From Subsaximicrobium wynnwilliamsii (GTDB lineage Bacteria > Bacteroidota > Bacteroidia > Flavobacteriales > Flavobacteriaceae), in the NCBI RefSeq assembly GCF_007997225.1, contig NZ_VORM01000011.1, positions 62,001 to 126,000 on the forward strand: DNA of 64,000 nt. Direction: 5' to 3'. Position 1 is the first letter of the stretch; the number at the start of each line of letters is the position of its first letter. Below are positions 7,276 through 17,525 of this stretch, in pieces. The position numbers were made by a program, and so were the translations under genes. The notes under the pieces are model-generated. The model was given only the letters and a program-made list of their open reading frames with translations. It ran no database searches and was not told where the DNA came from.

Positions 7276-9963
7276 TTAAAACAAGGTCGTTTGCCCTTCG
7301 CCATCTAAATCGGAATCTTCTGAATCCTCCGCATCATCAGGCTTCATTGTTGCTGTGGTGTCTTTTGCTGAATTGCCTTCCGAAGCATCATCGCTATTGG
7401 AATCTACTTCAGTTTCATCAACCACTTCCAAATCTTCGGCATGGGTTTCCTCTGGTGCTTCGTAAGGTAAAGGATCCAACAAACTGATCTGGTTGACCTT
7501 TTCCTTGGTCAATTGGTTGCCAAGTGCGCTGATGCCTTTGATGGCGATGAATTCCTCGATATTGACGCTCTCATTGTCCTTGCGCTCCTTACCACGTTCT
7601 TTTTTGAATTCAATGTCAACCACGGGTTTCCAGTCGGTTGAAACGATTTCCAACTGGGAATTGGCATGTTCTGAAATAAACAATTCTTCCTTGCCTTCGG
7701 TCTCGATCAAGAAACGTTTCACATAATAAAGTTCTTTTTCGCCATTGTAATAGATCGCAGATATGGGTTTTTTGGGATTCCATTTTTCCAAAACAATCAT
7801 ATCATCCTCAAAATGTGCGGTCAACTCTGGAAGAATGGTTTTTAAAACGCCCTTTTGGGAAATGACCAACAAGCGGTCTTCTCCTCTAAATTCGCCAATG
7901 AGCCAGCCGCGATCATCAACATTGAGACGCTGTACGGTATCGTCAAACCAAATCTTTCTTGGTTTTAAGGTGGAAACGCCACGTTCTTTGAGCTCAATTT
8001 TCTTGATGGCATGTTTAGTGACCATGTTGCCTTTGGAGTTGCGCCCTTTGATGAGCACTTCCGCAAAATCCAAATCCCATTTTAGTTTTTTGATACTGCC
8101 TACTTGGCGTAGATACACGGTCACAACTTCGGCCTCGCCATTGGGGTTTGCCGAGAAATACCACATCTTGGAGCCTTTGGCATCTTTGGTCAAGTCATAT
8201 TCCTTATCACGGGTTATCGCCGTGATGGAAAAACGCTTGACGTAGGTTGCGCCTTTGCTCCCGTGCCGATAAATCATGTTATATATGGTGCGCTTGTCTT
8301 TCTTTTTAAATACGGCAACATGCACGATGTCTTTGCCAATAAAGGTTTTGCTATCCACCTTGGTGACCATCATCTTACCCTCGCCTGTAAAAACAATGAT
8401 ATCATCAATGTCACTGCAATCGCCCACATATTCGTCGCGTTTCAGGGAGGTTCCGATAAAGCCTTCCGCGCGATTGACGTAGAGCTTGGTGTTTCTTATA
8501 ATCACTTTGCTGGCATCAACATCTTCAAAGATCCTGATCTCGGTTTTGCGCTCACGGCCTTTGCCGTATTCTTTTTTGAGACGCTCAAAATAAGCAATGG
8601 CATAATCAATGAGGTGTGCCAAATGGTGTTTGACCTGGGCGATTTGATCCTCAAGGGCGTCTATTTTTTGCTGAGCCTTGTCAATATCGAATTTGGAAAT
8701 ACGCTTGATTCTAATTTCGGTCAATCGCTCGATATCCTCCTGGGTAATGGCACGTTTCAAATGTGCGATGTGTGGCTTTAAGCCTTTATCAATGGCGTTT
8801 ATGACACCTTCCCAAGTTTCTTCCTCCTCAATATCCCGATAGATGCGCTTTTCAATGAAAATACGCTCTAAGGAAGCAAAATGCCATTGTTCTTCAAACT
8901 CGCCGAGTCTAATTTCCAATTCACTCTTGAGCAATTGCACGGTATTATCGGTTGAGCGACGCAACATTTCGGTAACCCCCACAAACAGTGGTTTGTTATC
9001 TTCAATCACACAACCCAACGGCGAAATGGAATTTTCACAACTGGTAAACGCGTAAAGGGCATCAATGGTTTTTTCAGGTGAAATACCTGCAGGCAGATGC
9101 ACTAAGATTTCAACTTCGGCAGCGGTATTGTCGTCAATTTTCTTGATCTTGATCTTGCCTTTTTCGTTGGCTTTTAAAATGGAATCAATCAGCGAGGTGG
9201 TATTCGTTCCGAAAGGGATTTCAGTAATGACCAAGGTGTTCCTGTCCAATTGCGAGATTTTTGCCCGCACGCGAATCTTTCCGCCTCTCAACCCGTCTTT
9301 ATAATCGGTCACATCGGCAATTCCGGCAGTAGGGAAATCGGGAACAATTGTAAATCGTTTTCCATTTAAATGCTTGACGGAAGCATCTATCAATTCAATA
9401 AAGTTATGTGGTAGTATTTTTGTTGAAAGCCCCACTGCAATGCCCTCACCCCCTTGCGCCAGAAGCAGCGGAAACATGACCGGAAGGTTTATAGGCTCTT
9501 TACGCCTGCCGTCATAGCTGGACTGCCAACCGGTAATTTTTGGATTATAAACCACCTCTAAGGCAAATTTAGACAAACGTGCCTCAATATAACGTGAAGC
9601 CGCAGCTCTGTCACCGGTTAAGATATTGCCCCAATTCCCTTGGGTATCGATCAAAAGATCCTTTTGCCCAATCTGCACCATCGCATCTGCGATACTGGCA
9701 TCGCCATGTGGATGGTATTGCATGGTATGCCCTACAATGTTGGCCACTTTATTATAACGACCATCATCCAGATCTTTCATGGAATGCATGATCCTGCGCT
9801 GTACGGGTTTGAACCCATCTTCAATGGCAGGCACCGCACGTTCTAAAATCACATAAGAGGCATAATCCAAAAACCAGTCTTTGTACATCCCGGTGACCCT
9901 GGTAATGCTTTCTTGTGGTTGTTCGTTTTGCTCGTTCGCCAAATCATCAATTTCTTCACTCAT
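7276..9963 (-). CDS. parC: DNA topoisomerase IV subunit A
   Basis: The 895-residue product starts at ATG 9963; a TTG one codon upstream overlaps the preceding stop region and is less likely. The catalytic core is clear: ITRVTGMYKDWFLDYASYVI at the N-terminus, the HPHGD motif near residue 84, and AAASRYIEARLSKFA with the active-site Tyr at about 125. A tower/coiled-coil region follows (about 330-460), then a beta-pinwheel C-terminal domain. The last 90 residues are strongly acidic (VDETEVDSNSDDASEGNSAK and beyond), a tail seen in flavobacterial ParC/GyrA proteins. With ParE it decatenates daughter chromosomes. Assignment to topoisomerase IV rather than gyrase rests on linkage to parE. It is the last gene of a three-gene minus-strand operon. 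Confidence 0.93.
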   Translation of the reverse strand: MSEEIDDLANEQNEQPQESITRVTGMYKDWFLDYASYVILERAVPAIEDGFKPVQRRIMHSMKDLDDGRYNKVANIVGHTMQYHPHGDASIADAMVQIGQKDLLIDTQGNWGNILTGDRAAASRYIEARLSKFALEVVYNPKITGWQSSYDGRRKEPINLPVMFPLLLAQGGEGIAVGLSTKILPHNFIELIDASVKHLNGKRFTIVPDFPTAGIADVTDYKDGLRGGKIRVRAKISQLDRNTLVITEIPFGTNTTSLIDSILKANEKGKIKIKKIDDNTAAEVEILVHLPAGISPEKTIDALYAFTSCENSISPLGCVIEDNKPLFVGVTEMLRRSTDNTVQLLKSELEIRLGEFEEQWHFASLERIFIEKRIYRDIEEEETWEGVINAIDKGLKPHIAHLKRAITQEDIERLTEIRIKRISKFDIDKAQQKIDALEDQIAQVKHHLAHLIDYAIAYFERLKKEYGKGRERKTEIRIFEDVDASKVIIRNTKLYVNRAEGFIGTSLKRDEYVGDCSDIDDIIVFTGEGKMMVTKVDSKTFIGKDIVHVAVFKKKDKRTIYNMIYRHGSKGATYVKRFSITAITRDKEYDLTKDAKGSKMWYFSANPNGEAEVVTVYLRQVGSIKKLKWDLDFAEVLIKGRNSKGNMVTKHAIKKIELKERGVSTLKPRKIWFDDTVQRLNVDDRGWLIGEFRGEDRLLVISQKGVLKTILPELTAHFEDDMIVLEKWNPKKPISAIYYNGEKELYYVKRFLIETEGKEELFISEHANSQLEIVSTDWKPVVDIEFKKERGKERKDNESVNIEEFIAIKGISALGNQLTKEKVNQISLLDPLPYEAPEETHAEDLEVVDETEVDSNSDDASEGNSAKDTTATMKPDDAEDSEDSDLDGEGQTTLF

Positions 9964-9966
9964 CAA

Positions 9967-10446
9967 TTATAGCTCCTTATGTTTTAGTTTAATTATTTTT
10001 GTTAGGGATTGCCTAATGTAACGCCGTTTCTTTTTTGTAAGCAAGGTGACATTAAAAGTATCTTTGCTTTTTTTACCTCTAGAATTTGAGGTGTAAATGA
10101 CCAAGGTTCTATAAAATAAGAAATTATTGAACTTAAAGGCCAACAAATTGTCTTTTGCAAATTCGATGCGCTTTTCCCGATAGTTGAAATTATCGCTCAA
10201 CATCAAGCCTTTGTTAAGTATGATCACATTTAACCCGTCACTATCGTACTCAAAATATTTGGAAACACGGTGTACCAGAAAAAAGATGAGTGTAAAACCA
10301 ACCAACACCAGCACCATGGCAATGGCCGAATCGGAAGTGATATCGCTAAACACCCTTGAAAGCGTTGCCATGACTATGGCAAGAACCACAAGGATGAAGT
10401 AAACCGATACAATGGTGTTTTTTACGTTGGAATTGTTGGTGCGCAT
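9967..10446 (-). CDS. Hypothetical membrane protein between parE and parC
   Basis: The 159-residue protein has two membrane helices near the N-terminus (about 10-30, TIVSVYFILVVLAIVMATLS, and about 42-60, AMVLVLVGFTLIFFLV). They are followed by a soluble domain of about 95 residues with alternating strands (NVIILNKGLMLSDNFNYREK, LVIYTSNSRGKKS) and a basic C-terminal helix (KKKRRYIRQSLTKIIKLKHK). The layout resembles a membrane-anchored PH-like domain, but I cannot assign a family. It begins 2 bp after the parE stop and ends 3 bp before the parC start codon, so the three genes are translationally packed. Its conserved position would argue for a link to chromosome segregation. Confidence 0.75.
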   Translation of the reverse strand: MRTNNSNVKNTIVSVYFILVVLAIVMATLSRVFSDITSDSAIAMVLVLVGFTLIFFLVHRVSKYFEYDSDGLNVIILNKGLMLSDNFNYREKRIEFAKDNLLAFKFNNFLFYRTLVIYTSNSRGKKSKDTFNVTLLTKKKRRYIRQSLTKIIKLKHKEL

Positions 10447-10448
10447 GA

Positions 10449-12302
10449 TTACTCTTCTATAACGTCTAGTTCTACTTTGAGGTTATCGATTATAAATTCT
10501 TGGCGAGTTGGTGTATTTTTACCCATGTAAAAGGACAGGAGATCTTCAATAGACATGTCTTTGTCGAGCATGACCGGATCCAGACGAATGTCCTCACCAA
10601 TAAAATGGACAAACTCATCTGGTGAAATCTCACCCAAGCCCTTAAATCTCGTGATCTCTGGTTTTGGCTTTAATTCTTCCATGGCATTCCTGCGTTCTTC
10701 TTCGGAATAACAATAAATGGTCTTTTTCTTATTTCTCACACGGAATAAAGGCGTTTGCAAAATATACAGATGCCCTTCCTTGATGACTTCAGGAAAAAAC
10801 TGAAGAAAAAAGGTAATCAACAACAAGCGAATATGCATCCCATCCACATCGGCATCGGTAGCGATGACCACGTTGTTGTAACGCAGATCTTCTGTAGATT
10901 CCTCTATGTTCAATGCGGCTTGCAACAGATTGAACTCTTCGTTTTCGTAAACAATTTTCTTGCTCAAACCATAACAGTTGAGCGGCTTTCCTTTTAAGCT
11001 GAACACCGCTTGGGTATTTACGTCCCTTGATTTTGTGATACTCCCGGAAGCAGAATCGCCCTCGGTAATGAATAATGTGGTTTCTAAATAACGCTCATTT
11101 TTGGTATCACCAAAATGCACGCGGCAATCGCGTAATTTTTTATTGTGGAGGTTGGCTTTTTTCGCACGGTCTTTGGCCAGTTTTCGAATGCCCGACAGTT
11201 CTTTGCGCTCGCGTTCGGCCTGAAGGATTTTACGTTGCATCTTTTCAGCAACGTCTGGGTTTTTATGAAGAAAATTATCCAAATATTTTTTTAGGAAATC
11301 GTTGATGTAGGTCCTTACCGTTGGGAACTCCCCTCCCATATCGGTTGAGCCCAGTTTCGTTTTGGTCTGACTTTCAAAAACGGGTTCCATGACTTTGATG
11401 GAAATGGCGGTCACGATGGATTTTCTCACATCTGAGGCCTCGTAATTTTTTCCGTAGAACTCTCTTATGGTTCGCACAATGGCTTCACGGTAAGCTGCCA
11501 AATGTGTACCACCCTGAGTGGTGTTTTGTCCGTTTACAAAACTGTGGTACTCTTCACTGTATTGGGTTTTACTATGGGTGATGGCTACTTCAATGTCCTC
11601 GCCTTTAAGGTGAATGATGGGATAAAGTCGGTCGCTTTCGGTAATGTTTTCAGACAAAAGGTCTTTGAGACCATTTTCACTGTAATATTTTTCGCCATTA
11701 AAAAGAATCGTCAATCCCGGGTTAAGGTACACGTAATTCTTGAGCATTTTCTCAATATACTCATTACGGTATTTGTAGTTTTTGAATATGACTTCATCTG
11801 GAATAAAAGAGACCTTGGTTCCCTTTCTACGGGAGGTATCATCCAACAATTCGTGATTGATTAGCTCACCTTGCTCAAATTCTGCAGAAGCCGATTTGGC
11901 ATCACGTGTGGATTCCACCCTGAAATAACTGGAGAGTGCGTTGACCGCTTTGGTACCCACACCGTTGAGACCCACCGATTTTTTGAAGGCTCTAGAATCG
12001 TATTTGCCACCCGTATTCATTTTGGAGACTACATCCACAACCTTACCCAAGGGAATACCACGCCCATAATCACGAACAATGACTTTATTGCCTTGTATGG
12101 AAATCTCAATGGTCTTGCCGGCGCCCATGACATATTCGTCTATGGAATTGTCCAACACTTCCTTCATCAAAATATAGATACCATCGTCTGGAGATGAGCC
12201 ATCTCCCAATTTACCGATGTACATGCCAGGTCGCATCCGGATGTGTTCCTTCCAATCGAGCGAGCGTATGTTATCTTCGGTATATTTAGTTTCTTGGGTC
12301 AT
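10449..12302 (-). CDS. parE: DNA topoisomerase IV subunit B
   Basis: The 617-residue protein has the GHKL ATPase domain first ([15 protein letters not shown], then DYGRGIPLG, then [14 protein letters not shown]), the transducer domain with [13 protein letters not shown], and the TOPRIM domain with [14 protein letters not shown] and [10 protein letters not shown], the Mg2+-binding acidic cluster. The C-terminal [11 protein letters not shown] segment is typical. There is no large insertion, so it matches the shorter ParE/GyrB class. It supplies ATP hydrolysis to the ParC/ParE enzyme. It is the first gene of the operon, and I see no other gene upstream on the same strand before 12428. Confidence 0.95.
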   Translation of the reverse strand: MTQETKYTEDNIRSLDWKEHIRMRPGMYIGKLGDGSSPDDGIYILMKEVLDNSIDEYVMGAGKTIEISIQGNKVIVRDYGRGIPLGKVVDVVSKMNTGGKYDSRAFKKSVGLNGVGTKAVNALSSYFRVESTRDAKSASAEFEQGELINHELLDDTSRRKGTKVSFIPDEVIFKNYKYRNEYIEKMLKNYVYLNPGLTILFNGEKYYSENGLKDLLSENITESDRLYPIIHLKGEDIEVAITHSKTQYSEEYHSFVNGQNTTQGGTHLAAYREAIVRTIREFYGKNYEASDVRKSIVTAISIKVMEPVFESQTKTKLGSTDMGGEFPTVRTYINDFLKKYLDNFLHKNPDVAEKMQRKILQAERERKELSGIRKLAKDRAKKANLHNKKLRDCRVHFGDTKNERYLETTLFITEGDSASGSITKSRDVNTQAVFSLKGKPLNCYGLSKKIVYENEEFNLLQAALNIEESTEDLRYNNVVIATDADVDGMHIRLLLITFFLQFFPEVIKEGHLYILQTPLFRVRNKKKTIYCYSEEERRNAMEELKPKPEITRFKGLGEISPDEFVHFIGEDIRLDPVMLDKDMSIEDLLSFYMGKNTPTRQEFIIDNLKVELDVIEE

Positions 12303-12427
12303 ATTTTAATGGGATCTGGATGCGATGCTAATATAAGGCAACACTATAAAACATGGAATAAGCTTATCACAAAGTAATTAACAATGAAATTTGATAACTC
12401 CATTCCTTCTTTGGAATTTGAGCAGGA

Positions 12428-12592
12428 TTAATCCTGGGACTTACCCGCGATATAGGCAAAATATAAAAATGGTGCAATAACGATCACTGCGGCAATGATT
12501 AGCGCTGTAATGAGCACGAATTTAAATACATAGACCAAAACAAAGAATGCTGCTATGGCAATTAAGATGAAGATTATAAGTTTTTTTCCCAT
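12428..12592 (-). CDS. Small two-helix membrane protein
   Basis: ATG at 12592 opens a 54-codon frame: an N-terminal KK, two hydrophobic segments (LIIFILIAIAAFFVLVYVF and VLITALIIAAVIVIAPFLYF), then AYIAGKSQD. The composition is that of a real membrane microprotein and not random sequence. It lies upstream of parE on the same strand, 125 bp away. No family is recognised. Confidence 0.6.
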   Translation of the reverse strand: MGKKLIIFILIAIAAFFVLVYVFKFVLITALIIAAVIVIAPFLYFAYIAGKSQD

Positions 12593-13058
12593 TTTTTTAT
12601 TAGATTTTAATGCCTAAAGATACCTAATTTTAGTTGGTTTAGCCCTTGCACACCATCAAAAGCATGAAATTTCATCGCATCCCATTTATAAGAGCTCTTT
12701 TGCATTTGCGGTACCTTGGGTCGTTTTTGAAGTAGGTCGAAAACCCTATCTTTTAAACACTTTGAATGTAACTTCTACTCGGTAAAAAAACAATGCATCT
12801 TGAGTCTAGAAGCTAGCTCATTAATAGGAATGGTTTTGATTTCTTGATGCAAGATTGCATTTGAACTTACTTACACTGCTTCTTCGGAACAGGAATCCAA
12901 AAAATGACTGTACCTAAAAAAATCCCCGCTACTACTTCTAAGCATTCCCTTTTACTGCCTCCCTTCCGCAGAAAAAATTAATAATTTGAGCACCCACAAA
13001 AATCTAATATGAAAGCAGCACGATAATAGTAAAAAGTCTATACTCCAAAGCGAAGCAG
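12593..13058. other. Gene-poor intergenic region
   Basis: No complete gene is seen. On the minus strand, about 12867-12984 is open for 38 codons without a start and reads like a membrane-protein end (LEVVAGIFLGTVIFWIPVP). This may be a relic. The rest is AT-rich and unremarkable up to the heptamer tract. Confidence 0.4.
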
Positions 13059-13130
13059 TCTAGATTCTAGGTTCTAGCTACTAGCATCCAGCTTCTAGCA
13101 TCCAGCCTCTAGCCTCTAGCCTCTAGAATT
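13059..13130. repeat. 7-bp periodic tract (TCTAGCN type) next to the ychF stop
   Basis: Ten consecutive 7-bp words can be cut without slip: TCTAGAT, TCTAGGT, TCTAGCT, ACTAGCA, TCCAGCT, TCTAGCA, TCCAGCC, TCTAGCC, TCTAGCC, TCTAGAA. The tract ends 2 bp before the ychF stop codon (13131-13133). Confidence 0.85.
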
Positions 13131-14225
13131 CTAAACATTGAACAAGAAGTGCATCACATCGCCATCCTTAACCACGTAATTTTTGCCTTCCACACGCATT
13201 TTACCAGCTTCCTTTACTTTAGCTTCGCTGCCAAAAGCCACGTAATCCTCATAGGCGATGACTTCGGCACGGATAAACCCTTTCTCGAAATCGGTGTGGA
13301 TCACACCAGCCGATTGCGGTGCTGTTGCGCCAACATCAATCGTCCAGGCTCTAACCTCTTTGACACCGGCAGTGAAATAGGTTTGTTGGTTCAATAATTT
13401 ATAGGCAGATCGGATCAATTTTGCAGATCCAGCCTCTTTCAAACCAATGTCCTGCAAAAACATTTGGCGCTCTTCATAATCGTCCAACTCATTGATATCG
13501 GCCTCTGTGCCCACGGCAAGCACCAAAACTTCGGCATTTTCATCCTTGACCGCTTCCCTCACTTTCTCCACATAGGCATTGCCTGTGGTTGCTGAAGCTT
13601 CATCCACATTGCAGACGTACATCACTGGCTTATCGGTTATGAACTGCGCTGGTTTTACAAAATCGGCATAATCATCGTCACTAAATTCTAAAGCTCTTAC
13701 CGAAATGCCTGCTTCCAAACCAGATTTGATTTTCAAGAGCACGGCCTCTTCTTTTTGAGCTTCCTTATTACCGGTTTTAGCAGCGCGCTTAACCTTGTCC
13801 AATTTTTTGTCAACCGTTTCCAAATCCTTAAGCTGAAGCTCCATATCAATGGTTTCCTTATCACGAATTGGGTTGATATTGCCATCAACATGTATGATAT
13901 TATCATCGTCAAAACATCGCAACACATGAAGAATAGCGTCGGTTTCTCTAATATTGGCCAAAAATTGATTGCCCAAACCTTCGCCTTTACTTGCGCCTTT
14001 TACCAAGCCCGCAATATCAACAATCTCTACAGTTGCTGGCAATACGCGCTCCGGGTTGACCAAACTTTCCAATTTTTCCAATCTTGAATCTGGCACGTTG
14101 ACCACACCAATATTAGGTTCGATGGTACAAAACGGAAAGTTCGCACTCTGCGCCTTGGCATTGGATAAACAATTGAATAAGGTTGATTTTCCTACGTTTG
14201 GTAATCCTACAATTCCTGCTTTCAT
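13131..14225 (-). CDS. ychF: Redox-regulated ATPase / Obg-like translation-associated P-loop protein YchF
   Basis: The 364 residues match the universal family length. Visible motifs are G1 GLPNVGKST (residues 6-14), [32 protein letters not shown] (G3 region), and NVDEA in place of the usual NKxD, which is why this family prefers ATP. A helical hairpin (about 140-200, rich in Lys and Glu) and a C-terminal TGS domain ([20 protein letters not shown] to the end) follow. It binds ribosomes and the proteasome-like machinery in other species and is linked to oxidative stress. It stands alone on the minus strand. Confidence 0.96.
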   Translation of the reverse strand: MKAGIVGLPNVGKSTLFNCLSNAKAQSANFPFCTIEPNIGVVNVPDSRLEKLESLVNPERVLPATVEIVDIAGLVKGASKGEGLGNQFLANIRETDAILHVLRCFDDDNIIHVDGNINPIRDKETIDMELQLKDLETVDKKLDKVKRAAKTGNKEAQKEEAVLLKIKSGLEAGISVRALEFSDDDYADFVKPAQFITDKPVMYVCNVDEASATTGNAYVEKVREAVKDENAEVLVLAVGTEADINELDDYEERQMFLQDIGLKEAGSAKLIRSAYKLLNQQTYFTAGVKEVRAWTIDVGATAPQSAGVIHTDFEKGFIRAEVIAYEDYVAFGSEAKVKEAGKMRVEGKNYVVKDGDVMHFLFNV

Positions 14226-14388
14226 GATGCTGTATCTTGCTTTTTCCTAATGCTATATTATGCTTCGGAAAAGGTATTTATGGGTTCTTGTTATATTTTG
14301 TAATCCTATAAAAGCTTGAGTGCGATCAAGATTTTTACTAGGGATTTTGCGAGTGCAAATGTAGGCAATTATCTTGTTGTTTGAAACA

Positions 14389-14431
14389 AAAAAGCCTGTT
14401 CAAAAATTACACGAAGCTAGAGGCTTTTTTT
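14389..14431 (-). terminator. Intrinsic terminator after the YfhO gene
   Basis: AAAAAAGCCT (14389-14398) pairs with AGGCTTTTTT (14422-14431) across a 23-nt loop, giving a T-run in either direction. It lies 120 bp downstream of the minus-strand YfhO stop and upstream of ychF. Confidence 0.6.
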
Positions 14432-14553
14432 TGAAATTCATATCGATAAAAGTGCTGCTAGATTTCAGGAAATCGGCAGCTTTTAAATCTGTCTTAGAAT
14501 CAAGATTGAGACACCTCTGAACTGCATGGATCTGATCACAATAAATTTAACCG

Positions 14554-17004
14554 CTAATCTAGCTTTTTACTCGTTTCTGATGTTCTTCGGAAGGCCATAT
14601 AGGTTCCCCCGAAAATAAGTAAAATCAACAGGATGGAACTCCCCAACGCAATCTGGCTCCCGGTTTGGATGACCTCAGGCTCAAATTTGAAAACTATTTT
14701 ATGCGTTCCTGCAGGCACATTCATCCCTCTAAGTACATAATTCACGCGGTGATGCGGCACTTTTTTTCCGTCAAGTGTGACCTGCCAGCCGTTACCGTAG
14801 TAAATTTCAGAAAAGACTGCAAAACCATTGTGAGCGTTGTTGGTTTCAAACTCCAATAGGTTTGGCTCGTATTTGCTTAGTTTTATAGATGCCAATGAAT
14901 CAACCGTGAAACGTTGAGTACTCAAATCTGAAGCTGTGGTGACCGCCTTGACCTTGGTATTTAAACTGTCTAAAGCCTTGATTTCAGCATTTGCGGAATT
15001 CAATTTCTCTAATTCTGACACAAACCAAGCATTCCCGTTGGGTTGGGTATAAGTGGTAGTGGCCTGGATTTGATTGGCCTCATCATCCACAATAATATAC
15101 TTGGTGTTGAGCATGTTGAGCACCTCCATATTGTTTTTGGCGATATGAAAATCATAAAGCTCATCAAAACGTTTGAGTTTTGCAGCATGGTACCCACTCA
15201 AGCTATTGTGAAAATAGGCAGCACGCGCGGGCATGGCACTTGCTTGTGAAACATCCAAAACCCGAAAATGTGTCTTGTCTTTCAGGACTTCCAAATCGGC
15301 AGCATTCGCTTGGTAAGGCTTGTTGACCTGTAAAGCTGAAACAAAATTATCATTATTGACATAACGCCGATTCACACCTACCAAATCAAATAAAATCAAG
15401 ATTGCGAAAATACCAATGACTACGTTTTCTGAGATTTTTTTCTTCAGAAACATAAAAATGCTACCTGCGGAAAGCAAGACCAAAATCAAGGTTCTAAGTG
15501 TATCTTGGGTAAAGAAGCTTTTTCGATCTTCCTTCAAAGCATCCACAAAGGCCTGGCCATATTCACCATACATTTGTCGAAATTGGCCATCTCTAGCGCC
15601 AACAAAATCGAAAAAGGTGGATTTGAACAGCAAGAATACCAATGCCAATCCGCCCACAATTAAGGTGCTGTATTTAAGTGCCTTTAACTTATCTTCGTCT
15701 TTATCAAAATCATTGAAGAGTTTTACCAAACCAAAAATCGCCAGAACAGGCAAGCACAATTCAATGATGACTTGAATGGAGCTAACCGCCCGAAACTTGT
15801 TGTATAAGGGCACGTAATCAATAAAGAAATCGGTCAAAAACCCAAAATTCTTTCCGTAGGATAACAATAGCGATAAGATACTAGCACCAACAAGCCACCA
15901 TTTTAGGCGCCCTTTTACCAAAAACAAGGCAAATACGAACAAAAATATCACAACCGCTCCAATATAAGCTGGAGCTTCAACAATGGTTTGATCGCCCCAA
16001 TAGGTTGGTGTTTCCGCCACTGCTTCCAATGCTTGCACAGGGCTTGCACCTATGGTTTTATAAAATTCGTAGGAAGCAGAATCCTTTCCAACATCCTCAC
16101 CGCTACCACCACCTAAAAATCTCGGGATGAATAGGTTGAAGGTTTCCACCAAGCCGTAACTATATTCCGTAATATAATCCTTGCTCAAACCAGAAGTAAT
16201 TTCCTTTTGTGAGCCGTCTGCATTAATTGTAAGGTCACTTTTACCACGTGTACTTTCTTTCACGTACTCTTGGGTGGCCATGATGTTTGTAGCATTCAAG
16301 CCAACTGCCAGTATCACGCCAATGCTCATGATGCCAACCGATTTGAAGAAATGAGGCAGCATCTTTTTTCTATAAGCATCAACTAGATAGGCGACTCCCA
16401 AAACCAAAACCAACAACATCAAATAATAGGTCATTTGAAAATGATTGGCCTGTATCTCAAGACCAAGCGCAATGGTAGTGAGCAAAAAGCCAAAAATGTA
16501 GCGTTTCCTAAACGTTAATATAATACCACTCAACACCAAAGGCATATAGGCAATGGCGTGCGCTTTACTATTATGCCCAACGCCCAAAATGATAATGAGA
16601 TAGGTGGAAAAGCCAAAAGCCAAAGCTCCCAATGCAGACAAACGATAATCAACCTTTAATGCAAGTAACAATACGTAAAAACCTAAAAAATAAATAAATA
16701 GGTAGTCTGCAGGTCTTGGCAAAAAGCGCAATGCAGTATCTAATTTCTTGATGTAATTATGTGGATAGGCAGCGCCCAATTGATAGGTTGGCATGCCGCC
16801 AAATGCACTATCGGTCCAGTAGGTTTCCTCGCCTGTTTCAGCCTTAAACTCCTTTTGCTGCTTAGACATGCCAATATAATGCATGATGTCGCTTTGCTCT
16901 ATCTGTTTGCCTTGCAAAACAGGACTAAAATAAATGAGTGAAACCACCACAAAACCTATCAATACAAGTAAGTGAGGCAGTATTTTTTTAAACGAAAATT
17001 GCAT
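14554..17004 (-). CDS. YfhO-family polytopic membrane protein
   Basis: The 816-residue protein begins with a membrane helix (about 9-27) and a periplasmic loop that contains DSAFGGMPTYQLGA, the typical YfhO start. About a dozen further helices run to residue 570 (for example FIYFLGFYVLLLALKV, LGALAFGFSTYLIIILGVGH, IFGFLLTTIALGLEIQANHF). A large exported domain follows (NAWFVSELEKLNSA, AHNGFAVFSEIYYGNGWQVT), with a final helix near 785-805. The fold is that of GT-C-like glycosyltransferases; in Firmicutes YfhO glycosylates teichoic acids, but the flavobacterial substrate is unknown. The preceding gene on the strand is the DUF4834 protein, 130 bp away. Confidence 0.85.
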   Translation of the reverse strand: MQFSFKKILPHLLVLIGFVVVSLIYFSPVLQGKQIEQSDIMHYIGMSKQQKEFKAETGEETYWTDSAFGGMPTYQLGAAYPHNYIKKLDTALRFLPRPADYLFIYFLGFYVLLLALKVDYRLSALGALAFGFSTYLIIILGVGHNSKAHAIAYMPLVLSGIILTFRKRYIFGFLLTTIALGLEIQANHFQMTYYLMLLVLVLGVAYLVDAYRKKMLPHFFKSVGIMSIGVILAVGLNATNIMATQEYVKESTRGKSDLTINADGSQKEITSGLSKDYITEYSYGLVETFNLFIPRFLGGGSGEDVGKDSASYEFYKTIGASPVQALEAVAETPTYWGDQTIVEAPAYIGAVVIFLFVFALFLVKGRLKWWLVGASILSLLLSYGKNFGFLTDFFIDYVPLYNKFRAVSSIQVIIELCLPVLAIFGLVKLFNDFDKDEDKLKALKYSTLIVGGLALVFLLFKSTFFDFVGARDGQFRQMYGEYGQAFVDALKEDRKSFFTQDTLRTLILVLLSAGSIFMFLKKKISENVVIGIFAILILFDLVGVNRRYVNNDNFVSALQVNKPYQANAADLEVLKDKTHFRVLDVSQASAMPARAAYFHNSLSGYHAAKLKRFDELYDFHIAKNNMEVLNMLNTKYIIVDDEANQIQATTTYTQPNGNAWFVSELEKLNSANAEIKALDSLNTKVKAVTTASDLSTQRFTVDSLASIKLSKYEPNLLEFETNNAHNGFAVFSEIYYGNGWQVTLDGKKVPHHRVNYVLRGMNVPAGTHKIVFKFEPEVIQTGSQIALGSSILLILLIFGGTYMAFRRTSETSKKLD

Positions 17005-17134
17005 GGAATGGTTTTAAAAGGAAACGAAGGCGAAAAGTAGTTATTTTTTTTGGAATACCATTAAAACCATCATGACGATTGTAAGCGTTTGAAGATGCGC
17101 GATCCCAATGAATTAATTGTTACCGATTTGAGAA

Positions 17135-17419
17135 TCAATCAATTTCTTCATAGTCAATATATTCACCAACTTCCTTATCAGAGTTCTTGTCAGAATTTGG
17201 CACTTTATCAATAACCGTTTCTCCCGCTCTCTCATTTTGAGCTTGCTGCTGGCGTTGTTGCTGCTGAAATTGACCACCAAAACGCTCCTGCATTTTTTTA
17301 GACATATAACGCACAAAATAAGGCGCAAAAAATCTAATGAGAATTTTTATCCCGTAGTAAATCAATACTATGACTAAAATCGTGCGTAAAAAACCAATTA
17401 AAGAGGCAGCTTGAAGCAT
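17135..17419 (-). CDS. DUF4834-type small membrane protein
   Basis: The 94-residue protein has one N-terminal membrane helix (about 6-28, SLIGFLRTILVIVLIYYGIK), an amphipathic FAPYFVRYMSKKMQERFG segment and a Gln-rich stretch (QQQQRQQQAQ). It ends acidic with the phrase YIDYEEID. That architecture is the DUF4834 family of Bacteroidota as I know it. The function is unknown. It lies upstream of YfhO on the same strand and may be cotranscribed. The divergent gene begins 106 bp away. Confidence 0.8.
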   Translation of the reverse strand: MLQAASLIGFLRTILVIVLIYYGIKILIRFFAPYFVRYMSKKMQERFGGQFQQQQRQQQAQNERAGETVIDKVPNSDKNSDKEVGEYIDYEEID

Positions 17420-17494
17420 TTAAAATTTTTTTCAAAAATACAATTATATGAATTTAAAATGACTTTTAAATACTTAAAAAATATATAAAATCTC

Positions 17495-17502
17495 TATATT
17501 TG
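17495..17502 (+). promoter_or_regulatory. -7 box of the outer-membrane protein gene
   Basis: TATATTTG fits TAnnTTTG, 23 bp before the ATG at 17526. The upstream region is A/T-rich, without a clear -33 TTG. Confidence 0.5.
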
Positions 17503-17525
17503 GCTGAAATCCTAAGCGGAAACCA

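Noticed and set aside
12867-12984. Minus-strand open stretch with a membrane-like sequence
   Set aside because: No start codon within the open stretch; possibly a relic, not a supportable gene.
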